Assembly: GCA_002428495.1 (NCBI GenBank)
Contig: DIWR01000015.1
Span: forward strand, 1 to 64,000
Length of the DNA: 64,000 bases
Source of the DNA: Synergistaceae bacterium UBA6101
GTDB lineage: Bacteria; Synergistota; Synergistia; Synergistales; Synergistaceae
Direction of reading: 5' to 3'
The notes beneath the pieces are model-generated. The model was not told the DNA's origin and searched no databases. It saw only the letters and a program-made list of their open reading frames with translations. Positions 34,193-41,659 of this stretch are shown in pieces; position 1 is the first letter of the stretch, and the number at the start of each line of letters is the position of its first letter. The translations under genes were made by a program, and so were the position numbers.

Positions 34193-34770
34193 TCAAACGA
34201 TCGATAGTCAAACAGTGGTCAAACAAGCAATTGTCAAACGATCGGTAGAATCCGAAAACCAAGAACCTTCCCCGTCGTCCCCGAGTGAGTCTATCGGGGA
34301 TCCAGTGGCTCTGGACCCTTGCTGTCACTAGTTTTTTAGGACCTAAACAAAAGCCGCTGGATTCCCGTTTAGAAGAGTCCGGGAACGACGATAAAATAAT
34401 CGTCAATGTTGGTTCAGTCCGATCAATTGCCCTTCACCGTCGTCCCCGAGTGCTTGAATCGGGGACCCAGTGGCTTTGGTTCAAGGCTGTTAGTGACTTT
34501 AGGATCAAAATCTAAGCCGCTGGATTCCCGATCTCGGAACGCACTCGAAATAGTTCGAATGCTAAGGAGTTTCCAAATGTTTCCTTAACAGGAAACGGCA
34601 TTCTCCTGATTGGAGCATTCGGGAACGACGATAAAGAAAAATGCTTTAGGTCCTGACAACTGATTCCCAATTGAGTCCCGATCGATTTACAACCGATTGC
34701 CGCCGGAAGCGGGTCCCGGCTGCTCTTCCAATTGATTCGCTATCGATTACCTATCGATTTCCAACCGATT
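34193..34770. repeat. Repeat region in the pstS-pstC gap: 11-nt arrays flanking tandem palindromic elements
   Basis: The gap 34120-34827 holds no gene. Left part: TCAAAC recurs at 34193, 34208, 34219 and 34234 (steps 15, 11, 15). Right part, on the minus strand: four exact 11-nt units at 34655-34698 and four at 34727-34770 (for example AATCGGTTGTA, AATCAATTGGA). Between them lie two tandem elements, about 34273-34390 and 34438-34635. Each has outer arms CGTCGTCCCCG and CGGGAACGACG and inner arms CCAGTGGCT and GCCGCTGG. The sequence GACGATAAAA with GTTGGTTCAG is shared with the pstB-phoU gap. Confidence 0.75.
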
Positions 34771-34773
34771 CCC

Positions 34774-34816
34774 GGGGTAAGGTTCGTCTGACTTGTTGTA
34801 AGACGAACCTTACCCC
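34774..34816 (-). terminator. Strong hairpin directly after pstS
   Basis: Arms 34774-34789 (GGGGTAAGGTTCGTCT) and 34801-34816 are perfectly complementary over 16 bases with an 11-nt loop. It begins 11 bp after the pstS stop. No long T-run follows on the minus strand, so it is more likely an mRNA-stabilising or partly terminating stem that gives excess pstS over pstCAB. Confidence 0.65.
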
Positions 34817-34827
34817 ATGCTCTTTCT

Positions 34828-35655
34828 CTATTTCATTTCCTGAAGGGAGACGAATCCTGTGCTGTTTACTATCTTCTGTCCCGCCGGGCTCTGCATGTAG
34901 CTGATGAAGTCGAGGATATCGCCCTCGGGCCATCCGTTGGTAAACATGAAGAGGTAGCGTGAGAGAGGATATTTGCCGCTGCGTGCGCCGGCCGCCGTGC
35001 CTGCCACTCCGTCAACTGCCAGGGCTTTCACTGACTTGCTGACGTAACCCATACCCTCGTAGCCGATAGCGTTCTTGTTCTGCGAAACTGCTGTCATCAT
35101 GGCTCCGCTGGAGGCAGTTGTCTGTGCTTTGGGTGTGACTCTTGTCTTTTCGCCCTTATCCATTATCATTTCCTGCCATGTACCGTAGGTACCTGAACTG
35201 GTATCACGTCCGATAACCACTATCGGGCTGTCGCTTCCGCCAACCTGCTTCCAGTTCGTGATCTTGCCGGAATAAATATCCTTAAGCTGTGCCTTTGTTA
35301 GCGATTTAACGGGGTTTGAAGGATGTACGACCGGAACAAGACAGTCAAGAGCGACTGCAAAGGGTACCGGGTAGACCTTATTATCCATGCATGATTTGAT
35401 TTCCGAATCCTTTATAAACCTGGAGGCGTTCGCGATCTGCGCGCTGCCGTCGGCAAGGGACTTGAATCCGTTCCCTGTACCGGTACCTGAAACTGAGAAC
35501 TTTACATCGGGGTTCTGCTTTGAAAACTGCTCCGCGGCAGCTTGTCCAAAGGGAAGCACCGTCGTCGAACCGTCCATAACTATCTGACCTGCAAATGCGG
35601 CTGCTGATAGAGACATTACTGCGATCATTACTGCTGCAAAAATTATTTTTCTCAT
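34828..35655 (-). CDS. pstS: Phosphate ABC transporter substrate-binding protein PstS
   Basis: 275-residue periplasmic phosphate-binding protein. Signal peptide about 1-22. The phosphate loop DGSTTVLPF is near 28-36, with SGTGTGNGFKSL near 56-67 and RDTSSGTYGTW, where serine and threonine hydroxyls hold phosphate. First gene of the pst operon, under the PHO-box-like promoter at 35689-35742. An AGGAGGAGAAG site precedes the ATG. No lipobox cysteine is seen, which fits a diderm. Confidence 0.95.
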   Translation of the reverse strand: MRKIIFAAVMIAVMSLSAAAFAGQIVMDGSTTVLPFGQAAAEQFSKQNPDVKFSVSGTGTGNGFKSLADGSAQIANASRFIKDSEIKSCMDNKVYPVPFAVALDCLVPVVHPSNPVKSLTKAQLKDIYSGKITNWKQVGGSDSPIVVIGRDTSSGTYGTWQEMIMDKGEKTRVTPKAQTTASSGAMMTAVSQNKNAIGYEGMGYVSKSVKALAVDGVAGTAAGARSGKYPLSRYLFMFTNGWPEGDILDFISYMQSPAGQKIVNSTGFVSLQEMK

Positions 35656-35688
35656 TATTCTTCTCCTCCTGTGACCTGTGATATATGA

Positions 35689-35742
35689 AGTATAAAGTGA
35701 GAAAGTTACCGCAGTGTTTAACCTGTGTAACAGAAATGTAAA
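35689..35742 (-). promoter_or_regulatory. PHO-box-like array and -10 of the pst operon
   Basis: On the + strand four half-sites start exactly 11 bp apart: TGTAAA 35737, TGTAAC 35726, TGTTTA 35715, AGTTAC 35704. On the transcribed strand these read as TTTACA/GTTACA-type repeats, as in PhoP/PhoB boxes. A -10 TATACT (35689-35694, minus strand) follows after nine bases, with no clear -35. This is the layout of an activator-dependent phosphate-starvation promoter. Confidence 0.7.
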
Positions 35743-35763
35743 GGCTGCGGCAAACGCATAAGA

Positions 35764-35800
35764 TAAAAAAAGCAGAAAGCCGAAGCTTCTGCCCTTTTTA
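35764..35800 (-). terminator. Terminator of the secreted-protein gene at 35815
   Basis: GCAGAAAGC (35772-35780) and GCTTCTGC (35785-35792) with a 4-nt loop. On the minus strand a run of T's follows. Confidence 0.75.
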
Positions 35801-35814
35801 TCTCAATGTTTGTG

Positions 35815-36582
35815 TTATTGCTGTTTTGCAAGTTCGTCCAGGCGCGTCTGGACCGTTGTTATCTCGTCGTTTATGCTCTGGAGCTGTTTTTCATGCTCAG
35901 CCTTGTCCTTGCGGAGCTTTTCAAGGCGCTTCAGGAGGCGGTCCGTTTCAAAGCGCGCCGCAGTCTTGCCCTGATAGAGCTTGGACGGATCGTCGTTTGA
36001 GACATCCCACATAAATTCCGGCCTTCTGCCTTCTACAACAGGTGATATGGACGGAGAGAAAATCAATCTTACGCTCTTTACGCCTTTTAGCAGGTCCTTT
36101 CCTGTCTTCTCGTCAAAACGGGGGAAATATACAAGTCCATCCTTCTTCCCCTGAAACTTGAAGTTGAACCTCTTGTCGTAATCCACCATCTTGTACTCCT
36201 TGTTTCCAATCATCAGCTTGACCATTATGTCGAAGGGGCCAAGGTGCATCATAGGACCGTTGTTTATAAATTCGATCTGTATCGGGATCATTTCTTCAAG
36301 GCGAAGCGCGCCCAATAAGTTATATTTATATTCCTCAGTTTCCTGGTCAGTCCAGAGGTTGTTCTTTGCCTCATTCTGTGTCAATGCCTCAATAAACTCG
36401 GCAGAATAGTATGTAGCTCTTATTTCCAGGTTGTCCACCATATTTTCCTTGTCTATATACTTAAGACTTTTTGTCCAGCGCTGCAACACATTCTGAAAGG
36501 GGTCCGCATAAGAAAGCGAAGCAAATGTAAAAAGAGATATCAGCAATGCAAAAAACACTATAACAAATTTATTTCTCTTCAA
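35815..36582 (-). CDS. Secreted protein of unknown function with C-terminal coiled coil
   Basis: 255 residues. A signal peptide covers about 1-26 (ends LSYAD). The middle (about 27-205) is a mixed alpha/beta domain without a recognised family; the last 45 residues (RLLKRLEKLRKDKAEHEKQL and onward) form a heptad-type coiled coil. It is probably periplasmic, and the coiled coil suggests oligomers or binding to an envelope partner. It lies just downstream of the SLH-porin gene but beyond a terminator, so it should have its own promoter. Function unknown. Confidence 0.65.
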   Translation of the reverse strand: MKRNKFVIVFFALLISLFTFASLSYADPFQNVLQRWTKSLKYIDKENMVDNLEIRATYYSAEFIEALTQNEAKNNLWTDQETEEYKYNLLGALRLEEMIPIQIEFINNGPMMHLGPFDIMVKLMIGNKEYKMVDYDKRFNFKFQGKKDGLVYFPRFDEKTGKDLLKGVKSVRLIFSPSISPVVEGRRPEFMWDVSNDDPSKLYQGKTAARFETDRLLKRLEKLRKDKAEHEKQLQSINDEITTVQTRLDELAKQQ

Positions 36583-36658
36583 AGGTCAGTCCTCCCCTGC
36601 ATCTTTATAGCTTATCCATTATAAAGCCGGATGTAAAAAATACAACAACAATATGCCT

Positions 36659-36685
36659 AAAAAAAGAGAGACCCTTGCGGGTCCC
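36659..36685 (-). terminator. Terminator of the SLH-porin gene
   Basis: GAGACCC (36668-36674) and GGGTCCC (36679-36685) with a 4-nt loop. A T-run follows on the minus strand. Confidence 0.8.
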
Positions 36686-36708
36686 CCTTAGGTAAAGCTT
36701 AAATCAGA

Positions 36709-38172
36709 CTAGAAGCTTACGCTCGTACGGAACTTGATGAGGTGATCGTCGTCGTCGTCGCCGAAGTCGATGTTGTCATAGACGAGCTGGAATGCGACTG
36801 CCGGTGTGTACTGGTAAGTTGCGCCGACTGTCCAGTTCTTAGCATCTTCGTAGTCATCTGTGTCATAGTCAGCCTCTGCGTACTTAAGGAAGGTAGTCCA
36901 CTTGTCGTTCCAAACCTGCTCAGCGGCAACCATCCAAACTTTCGTTGAATTGTCGTTAAAGGGCATGTTGTCTGTTACAGAAATCGCAACGCCCCAGTCC
37001 ATGTTGTTCTGCTGGTTGAGACCGTAGAAGGTGTTGTCGATCTGCATGTACTGCAGCCACAGGCTCGTGAACTTCAGGAGGTCCTGTTTCACATCGAGGA
37101 CTGCCTTCCATGCCTTCGGGCTGTCTTCATTTCCGTTTGCGAGGTCGTCGCCGAGGTTCTGGAAGTAGTAGATTCCCTTAAGTTCGACATTGGGGTTAAA
37201 CGCGAAACCGGCATAAATGCCGTAAGTGTTCACGTTCTCGTCGAGTACATCAGCATCATCAAAGTCACCCTGGAGCCAGTAGCCTGTTGCACCGGCCCAG
37301 AACTTCTCGTTCGGACGGAAGTTGATGTCGAGGGCGTAGTGCATGAACTGACCTTCTTCACGTGGTTCGGGATCGATTCCTGCGTTACGTGCTACGATAC
37401 CCGTAACATTGAAGTTGCCCCATGCCTTATGAGCACGGAAACCATCCATACGGTAGCTGCCGAACATCGGGTTGGCATCGTATCCCCAATAGAGACCCTG
37501 GTCGCCTTCGAAGTCCTGGAGCCAGCGTCCAACGCGGAAGTCCACGTCATAGGGGAGCTTCATGTCAACATAGATACGGTCCCAACGAGTATCAGTTCCA
37601 GAAATGTCATTGCGGCCTGTACCGGCAACATACTGTCCCATACGGAGACGTGCATAGAGGGAGGTGGTCTCGTCGATCTGCTTCGTCAGGACGAGTGCGA
37701 ACCATTCCTTGTGGAATTCGGTCTCTGCGCCGTTTTCATTGTAGAGGCCGTCGCCTGAGAAGTTTGCATCGAACTGGAAGGATCCGCGGAGTTTCCAACC
37801 GCCGAGGCGATCTTCGAGAACTGCTACGCGCTTGTCGAGTTTGTCGACCTTCACGCCGAGTGCGTCGAGTTCGTCTTTGAATTCCATGACGAGCTTCTTC
37901 AGCATTTCGAGATCCTGCTTGCTTGCCTTTTCAACGTCTACCTGTGCAAGTGCGCGGGCCACTACTGAAGCAACTTCGTAACGTGTTGCGGGCTGTGCGC
38001 CTTTGAATGCGCCATCGGGATAACCGGATACTACGCCGCGTGCTGCGAGCTGTGCTACTGCATCATATGCCCAGTGGCCTGCGGGTACATCCATGAACGG
38101 GTTTGCTGCGAATGCCGGTGCTGCGAAAGCTACCAGCGCTACTACTGCGAGTACTGCCAAAAACTTTTTCAT
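36709..38172 (-). CDS. SLH-domain outer-membrane porin
   Basis: 487 residues: signal peptide about 1-20 (AAPAFA-A), one SLH domain about 21-75 (FMDVPAGHWAYDAVAQLAARGVVSGYPDG), a coiled coil about 80-122 (LGVKVDKLDKRVAVLEDRL), then a long beta-rich part ending in KFRTSVSF with a terminal Phe, the outer-membrane sorting signal. In Synergistota, Negativicutes and relatives such proteins tie the outer membrane to the cell wall while acting as porins. The start at ATG 38172 gives the proper signal peptide; the AAGGGGG site is about 12 bases away. Acidic Asp-rich loops near the C-terminus may bind cations. Probably very abundant. Confidence 0.92.
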   Translation of the reverse strand: MKKFLAVLAVVALVAFAAPAFAANPFMDVPAGHWAYDAVAQLAARGVVSGYPDGAFKGAQPATRYEVASVVARALAQVDVEKASKQDLEMLKKLVMEFKDELDALGVKVDKLDKRVAVLEDRLGGWKLRGSFQFDANFSGDGLYNENGAETEFHKEWFALVLTKQIDETTSLYARLRMGQYVAGTGRNDISGTDTRWDRIYVDMKLPYDVDFRVGRWLQDFEGDQGLYWGYDANPMFGSYRMDGFRAHKAWGNFNVTGIVARNAGIDPEPREEGQFMHYALDINFRPNEKFWAGATGYWLQGDFDDADVLDENVNTYGIYAGFAFNPNVELKGIYYFQNLGDDLANGNEDSPKAWKAVLDVKQDLLKFTSLWLQYMQIDNTFYGLNQQNNMDWGVAISVTDNMPFNDNSTKVWMVAAEQVWNDKWTTFLKYAEADYDTDDYEDAKNWTVGATYQYTPAVAFQLVYDNIDFGDDDDDHLIKFRTSVSF

Positions 38173-38536
38173 AGTAATGTACAACCCCCTTGGTTGTTTT
38201 TTTAGTTTTTTATATCGCAGACGATCTGCGCGGGGGTCGCCTCTGAACAGAAACAAGTCTCCAAGGTTTCCTCTTTCCTGTTCCGCGGCTCTCTCCCATG
38301 TTTCGCATCTGCCTTATCATTCTGCTCTCCTTTATTGGCGGGGGTTGTGTTCCACCACCTTTCGTGCCGTCAAGGGTCTTCGCAGAAGTCCAAGCTATTT
38401 GGGGTCCAAATTGTCAAGATTCGGATTTATGCGGGAATATCCCGCTCTGTAAGATTATACAAGTATTTTTACTGTGTCATATAGGCCTGTAGACTCATTT
38501 TTTCATATAAACCTCTCGCTGACAGGGTTTATAGTT
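38173..38536 (-). promoter_or_regulatory. Long leader and promoter of the SLH-porin gene
   Basis: This 364-bp stretch holds no gene. On the minus strand TATAAT (38454-38459) follows TATGAC or ATGACA (near 38475-38481) after 15-16 bp. The predicted transcript start near 38447 would place a hairpin, GCGGG/CCCGC at 38431-38445, at its very 5' end, followed by a leader of about 275 nt. Such 5' stems stabilise abundant outer-membrane-protein mRNAs. A second TTGACA-like box (minus strand, near 38413) lacks a -10. Confidence 0.5.
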
Positions 38537-39268
38537 CTATTTCATATAACCTGCGACTTTTTCGAGATAGTCTCCTATCCCTTCGTGCACGACCAGATCT
38601 GCTATTTTATCAAGCGGAGTTGATTCCCTGTTGATTATTATCAGCTTAGCTCCGCTGTTTTTCGCCTGACGCGGAAAGTAATTGGCTGGAGAGACAACAA
38701 GTGACGAACCAAGGACTACAAATGTCTCGCATTCGGAGCTCCATTCGTCGGCCAGCCTTAGGGGCTCGTCGGGAAGCATCTCCCCGAACAGCACTACTCC
38801 GGGCCTGAGAACTCCTCCGCAATCGCATTTTTCACCATTAAGAAAATGTTCCTTGTCCCATATCTTTCCGCAGGAGTGGCATCTGACAGGCTCAAGGCTG
38901 CCGTGAAGCTCTGCGATCTTGACGGAACCGGCTTTCTGGTGAAGCCTGTCTACATTCTGGGTGATGACCCCCATGACATAGCCTGCAGCCTCCCACTCGG
39001 CAATGTACCTGTGGCCTTTGTTGGGCTGTGTGCTCTCGGGTACATAAAGCCTGGACTTGTAGAATTCCCTGAATGAATCATAGTCCCGTTCAAGGGCGTT
39101 TACAGAGGCGTACTGCATGGGGTCGACGTGAGCCCACAAGCCCTCCTTCGACCTGAAATCGGCAAGCCCCGATTCGGTACTGAGTCCTGCTCCGCTGAAA
39201 ACGACGACTTTGCATTTTTTGATCTGTTCGGCAAACCATTTGGCTCCGCTCTCGATATCCATCACCAT
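38537..39268 (-). CDS. Sir2-family NAD-dependent protein deacylase
   Basis: 243-residue sirtuin. GAGLSTESGLADFRS (NAD pocket), ITQNVDRLHQ, the catalytic His in ELHGSLEP, and a zinc site of two cysteine pairs (RCHSCG and KCDCGG) are seen, then VLFGEMLPD and VLGSSLVVSPAN. It removes acetyl groups from protein lysines and forms O-acetyl-ADP-ribose and nicotinamide. AGGAG is seven bases before the ATG. It lies four bases after folD, as the last gene of larC-folD-sir2. Confidence 0.93.
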   Translation of the reverse strand: MVMDIESGAKWFAEQIKKCKVVVFSGAGLSTESGLADFRSKEGLWAHVDPMQYASVNALERDYDSFREFYKSRLYVPESTQPNKGHRYIAEWEAAGYVMGVITQNVDRLHQKAGSVKIAELHGSLEPVRCHSCGKIWDKEHFLNGEKCDCGGVLRPGVVLFGEMLPDEPLRLADEWSSECETFVVLGSSLVVSPANYFPRQAKNSGAKLIIINRESTPLDKIADLVVHEGIGDYLEKVAGYMK

Positions 39269-39272
39269 AGGA

Positions 39273-40178
39273 TCACTCCTCGCGTAATTTTCTCAGGTCA
39301 GGCAGCAATATGCTCTTTCCCAGTCTCCTTTTTGATGCACAGAGAAGGAGATTCGCCAGCAGCAGAGAGACCGTTATGGGGCCAACTCCTCCCGGCACCG
39401 GGCTCAGTGCCTCAACATGCCCCTCTGTCCCTGGCGCCACATCCCCCACCAGCTTACCGTCATCTGTGACGTTGGTCCCTATATCGACCACCCATGCATG
39501 TGGAGGCAGTACCTTAGGATCTATTATCCCTGCCACTCCGGCAGCTGCGATCACCACATCTGAACCGGAAAGGACATCTTTGAGCTGCTCCGGGGAGGTC
39601 CTCGTGTGGCAAACAGTTACCGTACCATGCCTGTGCATCAGCATCAGCGCAGCAGCTCTGCCGACATTCGGGCTTCTTCCGATAACAGCGCACCTGCTTT
39701 GCTCAAAAGAGCTCCTGCCGTACCATTCAAGCAGCGAGATCGCCGCCCATGCTGTACAGGGAAGAGGAATAGCTGTTTCGCCAAGATACAGTCGGCCAAG
39801 GTTTTCCGGATGGACACCTTCAACATCCTTTCCGGATGGAAGTCCGTTCAGTATCTCGTCAACAGGCCAACCCTTCGGAAAGGGCGTCTGGAGTATTATT
39901 CCGTCAACATCCCCGTCCCTGCCGATCGCGGCCAGCTTTTTCAAAAAATCTTCTTTTGGGATGTCTCCGTCAAATTTTTCCAGCCTCGCAGATATCCCCG
40001 CATTCTCAGATGCCTTAAGCTGATTCCTTATATACCTTTCAGAAGCAGGGTCATCGCCCACCTGGACTGTTACTATCTGAGGCACCCAACCATCTCTTAC
40101 TCTGATGGCATCGACCGAAGCCGCTACCCAGTCCTTAATTTTTTTTGAAGTGACCCTGCCATCCAGTAGCAGTGTCAT
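39273..40178 (-). CDS. folD: Bifunctional methylenetetrahydrofolate dehydrogenase/cyclohydrolase FolD
   Basis: 301-residue cytoplasmic enzyme interconverting 5,10-methylene-, methenyl- and 10-formyl-tetrahydrofolate. The catalytic lysine is in YIRNQLKASENAGI near residue 56. GIILQTPFPKG, the Rossmann segment VIGRSPNVGRAAALM and PGGVGPITVSLLLAN identify it. Its ATG overlaps the larC stop by four bases. Length is normal. Confidence 0.96.
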   Translation of the reverse strand: MTLLLDGRVTSKKIKDWVAASVDAIRVRDGWVPQIVTVQVGDDPASERYIRNQLKASENAGISARLEKFDGDIPKEDFLKKLAAIGRDGDVDGIILQTPFPKGWPVDEILNGLPSGKDVEGVHPENLGRLYLGETAIPLPCTAWAAISLLEWYGRSSFEQSRCAVIGRSPNVGRAAALMLMHRHGTVTVCHTRTSPEQLKDVLSGSDVVIAAAGVAGIIDPKVLPPHAWVVDIGTNVTDDGKLVGDVAPGTEGHVEALSPVPGGVGPITVSLLLANLLLCASKRRLGKSILLPDLRKLREE

Positions 40179-41527
40179 TTCCCTTCTTCTCCGGTTTCAG
40201 AATGGTCATGCCCGTGGCTATGGGGATGGTGATGTCCGTGATGATGGACATCCCTCTCATTTGCATGCGGTTCCTTCATTCCATCTTTGCTAATATTCAG
40301 TTGTGTCTCAAAGTCTCCCTGAGTAAGTTTCGAGGATCTTACAGCCGTTTCCCTTTCACGGGCGATCAGCGAACGTATCTCGTATAATGGCATGGATCTC
40401 TCTGACGCTATCTTTCTGATGTCCTCAAATTCGGGCATTTCCTTAATTACTTTGTTTCCCATGAGTGCAGACTTCATCCTTACAGGTCCGAGGGATGTTT
40501 CCAGTATTTCAGTACTTCTTTCAAGCATAGATCTCTCAATATATATTTTTCTCACTCCAAGAGAAGAACTCTCCCTCAGGATCATCTCCTTCAGAAGTTC
40601 TGAATCACCTTCGTGGCACAGTGTGCAAACTTTGACAGCCGGCCGGTTTTTCTTCATCTGGATATTCTCGAACCACACGTCCAGTGCTCCCGCATCAAAA
40701 AGTTTCTCCATCAGATATGCAAGGTCCTGAGGGAACATGTCATCGATGTTTGCAGACAGTTCTACTCCCCTGTCATATAGAAACATATCGCTCTTTTTTA
40801 GCATCGTTGCTCTCAGAATGTTTGGAAGAACGCCGTCCCTGCTCCCCAGGCCTATCCCTGTACCCGCTATTTTTCCGTGTGGCATTCCGGCAGATATTAT
40901 GCCTCCAAGTGACCTGACAATAGCTGCTCCTGTAGGCGTTACCCGCTCCATGGGATCTCCCTCTGAATATACGGATATGTCCTTTAGCAGTTCCAAAGTT
41001 GCCGGAGCCGGGACAGGCAGGACCCCGTGGGCGCATTTCACTGTTCCTGAGCCCACGTTGAGCGGAGAAAAAACAACTTCGGGCCATCCGAGGTATTCAA
41101 GCATGATCATTGCGCCGGTGATGTCTATGATGGAGTCGACCGCCCCGACCTCGTGAAAATGGACATGGTCGGCCGGCTCACCGTGCACTTTACCTTCGGC
41201 TTCGGCAAGAAGAGTGAATGCCTTGACAGTCATCTTTTTGACTTCATCTGAAAGGGCGCTTCCTTGTATCATCTCATTTATATCAGAGAGATGCCTGTGA
41301 ACATGCCCTTCTTCGGGATCAACATCAAAGCGCAAACCGGAGATGCCTCCCCTTTTATCCCTGAAGTGGTCAAGGCTGTATCCTGAAAGCGGGATTTTTT
41401 TTAATTCATTTTTTAGATGTTCCATACTGCCGGTCATGTCAAGCAGTGCGGCTAAAAACATATCTCCCGCTATCCCCGCAGAACAGTCAACATATAATAT
41501 TTTTGATCCTTCGGCTAAGTTCCTCAA
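40175..41527 (-). CDS. larC: LarC-type nickel-insertion protein (DUF111) with His-rich tail
   Basis: 450-residue protein of the LarC family, which puts nickel into the pincer cofactor of lactate racemase-type enzymes. It has YVDCSAGIAGDMFLAALLD at the N-terminus, HFHEVGAVDSIIDI near residue 132 and GVLPVPAPATLELL. It is one continuous reading frame, unlike the frameshift-split lactobacillar gene. The last 30 residues contain ten histidines within 15 positions, a likely nickel store. It starts with TTG after GGGGAG. larA, larB and larE are not in the window. Confidence 0.88.
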   Translation of the reverse strand: MRNLAEGSKILYVDCSAGIAGDMFLAALLDMTGSMEHLKNELKKIPLSGYSLDHFRDKRGGISGLRFDVDPEEGHVHRHLSDINEMIQGSALSDEVKKMTVKAFTLLAEAEGKVHGEPADHVHFHEVGAVDSIIDITGAMIMLEYLGWPEVVFSPLNVGSGTVKCAHGVLPVPAPATLELLKDISVYSEGDPMERVTPTGAAIVRSLGGIISAGMPHGKIAGTGIGLGSRDGVLPNILRATMLKKSDMFLYDRGVELSANIDDMFPQDLAYLMEKLFDAGALDVWFENIQMKKNRPAVKVCTLCHEGDSELLKEMILRESSSLGVRKIYIERSMLERSTEILETSLGPVRMKSALMGNKVIKEMPEFEDIRKIASERSMPLYEIRSLIARERETAVRSSKLTQGDFETQLNISKDGMKEPHANERDVHHHGHHHPHSHGHDHSETGEEGK

Positions 41528-41610
41528 TTTACACTCCCCTTTAAAAACTGCTGATAATGCCTATTTTATATTATTTTAGGCATTAATACCTTAAATATTA
41601 ATTGAACAGA

Positions 41611-41637
41611 GGTAAAATTATCATAGATAAATTTACC
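41611..41637. promoter_or_regulatory. 27-bp palindrome upstream of the four-repeat secreted protein
   Basis: GGTAAAATTATC (41611-41622) and GATAAATTTACC (41626-41637) are inverted copies with one mismatch and a 3-bp centre. The site sits just before the TTTAAGGAGGC ribosome binding site of the gene at 41660, downstream of TTGAAC (41602-41607). Its position suggests an operator or an early mRNA hairpin; which protein binds is unknown. Confidence 0.5.
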
Positions 41638-41659
41638 AATTTAAGGAGGCATTTTAAAA

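Noticed and set aside
34170..34588. Open frames of 60-78 codons on both strands in the pstS-pstC gap
   Set aside because: They run through the palindromic elements and the 11-nt arrays, overlap one another on both strands, and their translations are repeat-derived (for example CLFDHCLTIDRL). No ribosome binding sites support them.
31121..34770. CRISPR array
   Set aside because: The 11-nt units are contiguous and degenerate, without 28-37-nt conserved repeats separated by unique spacers, and no cas gene is present in the window.
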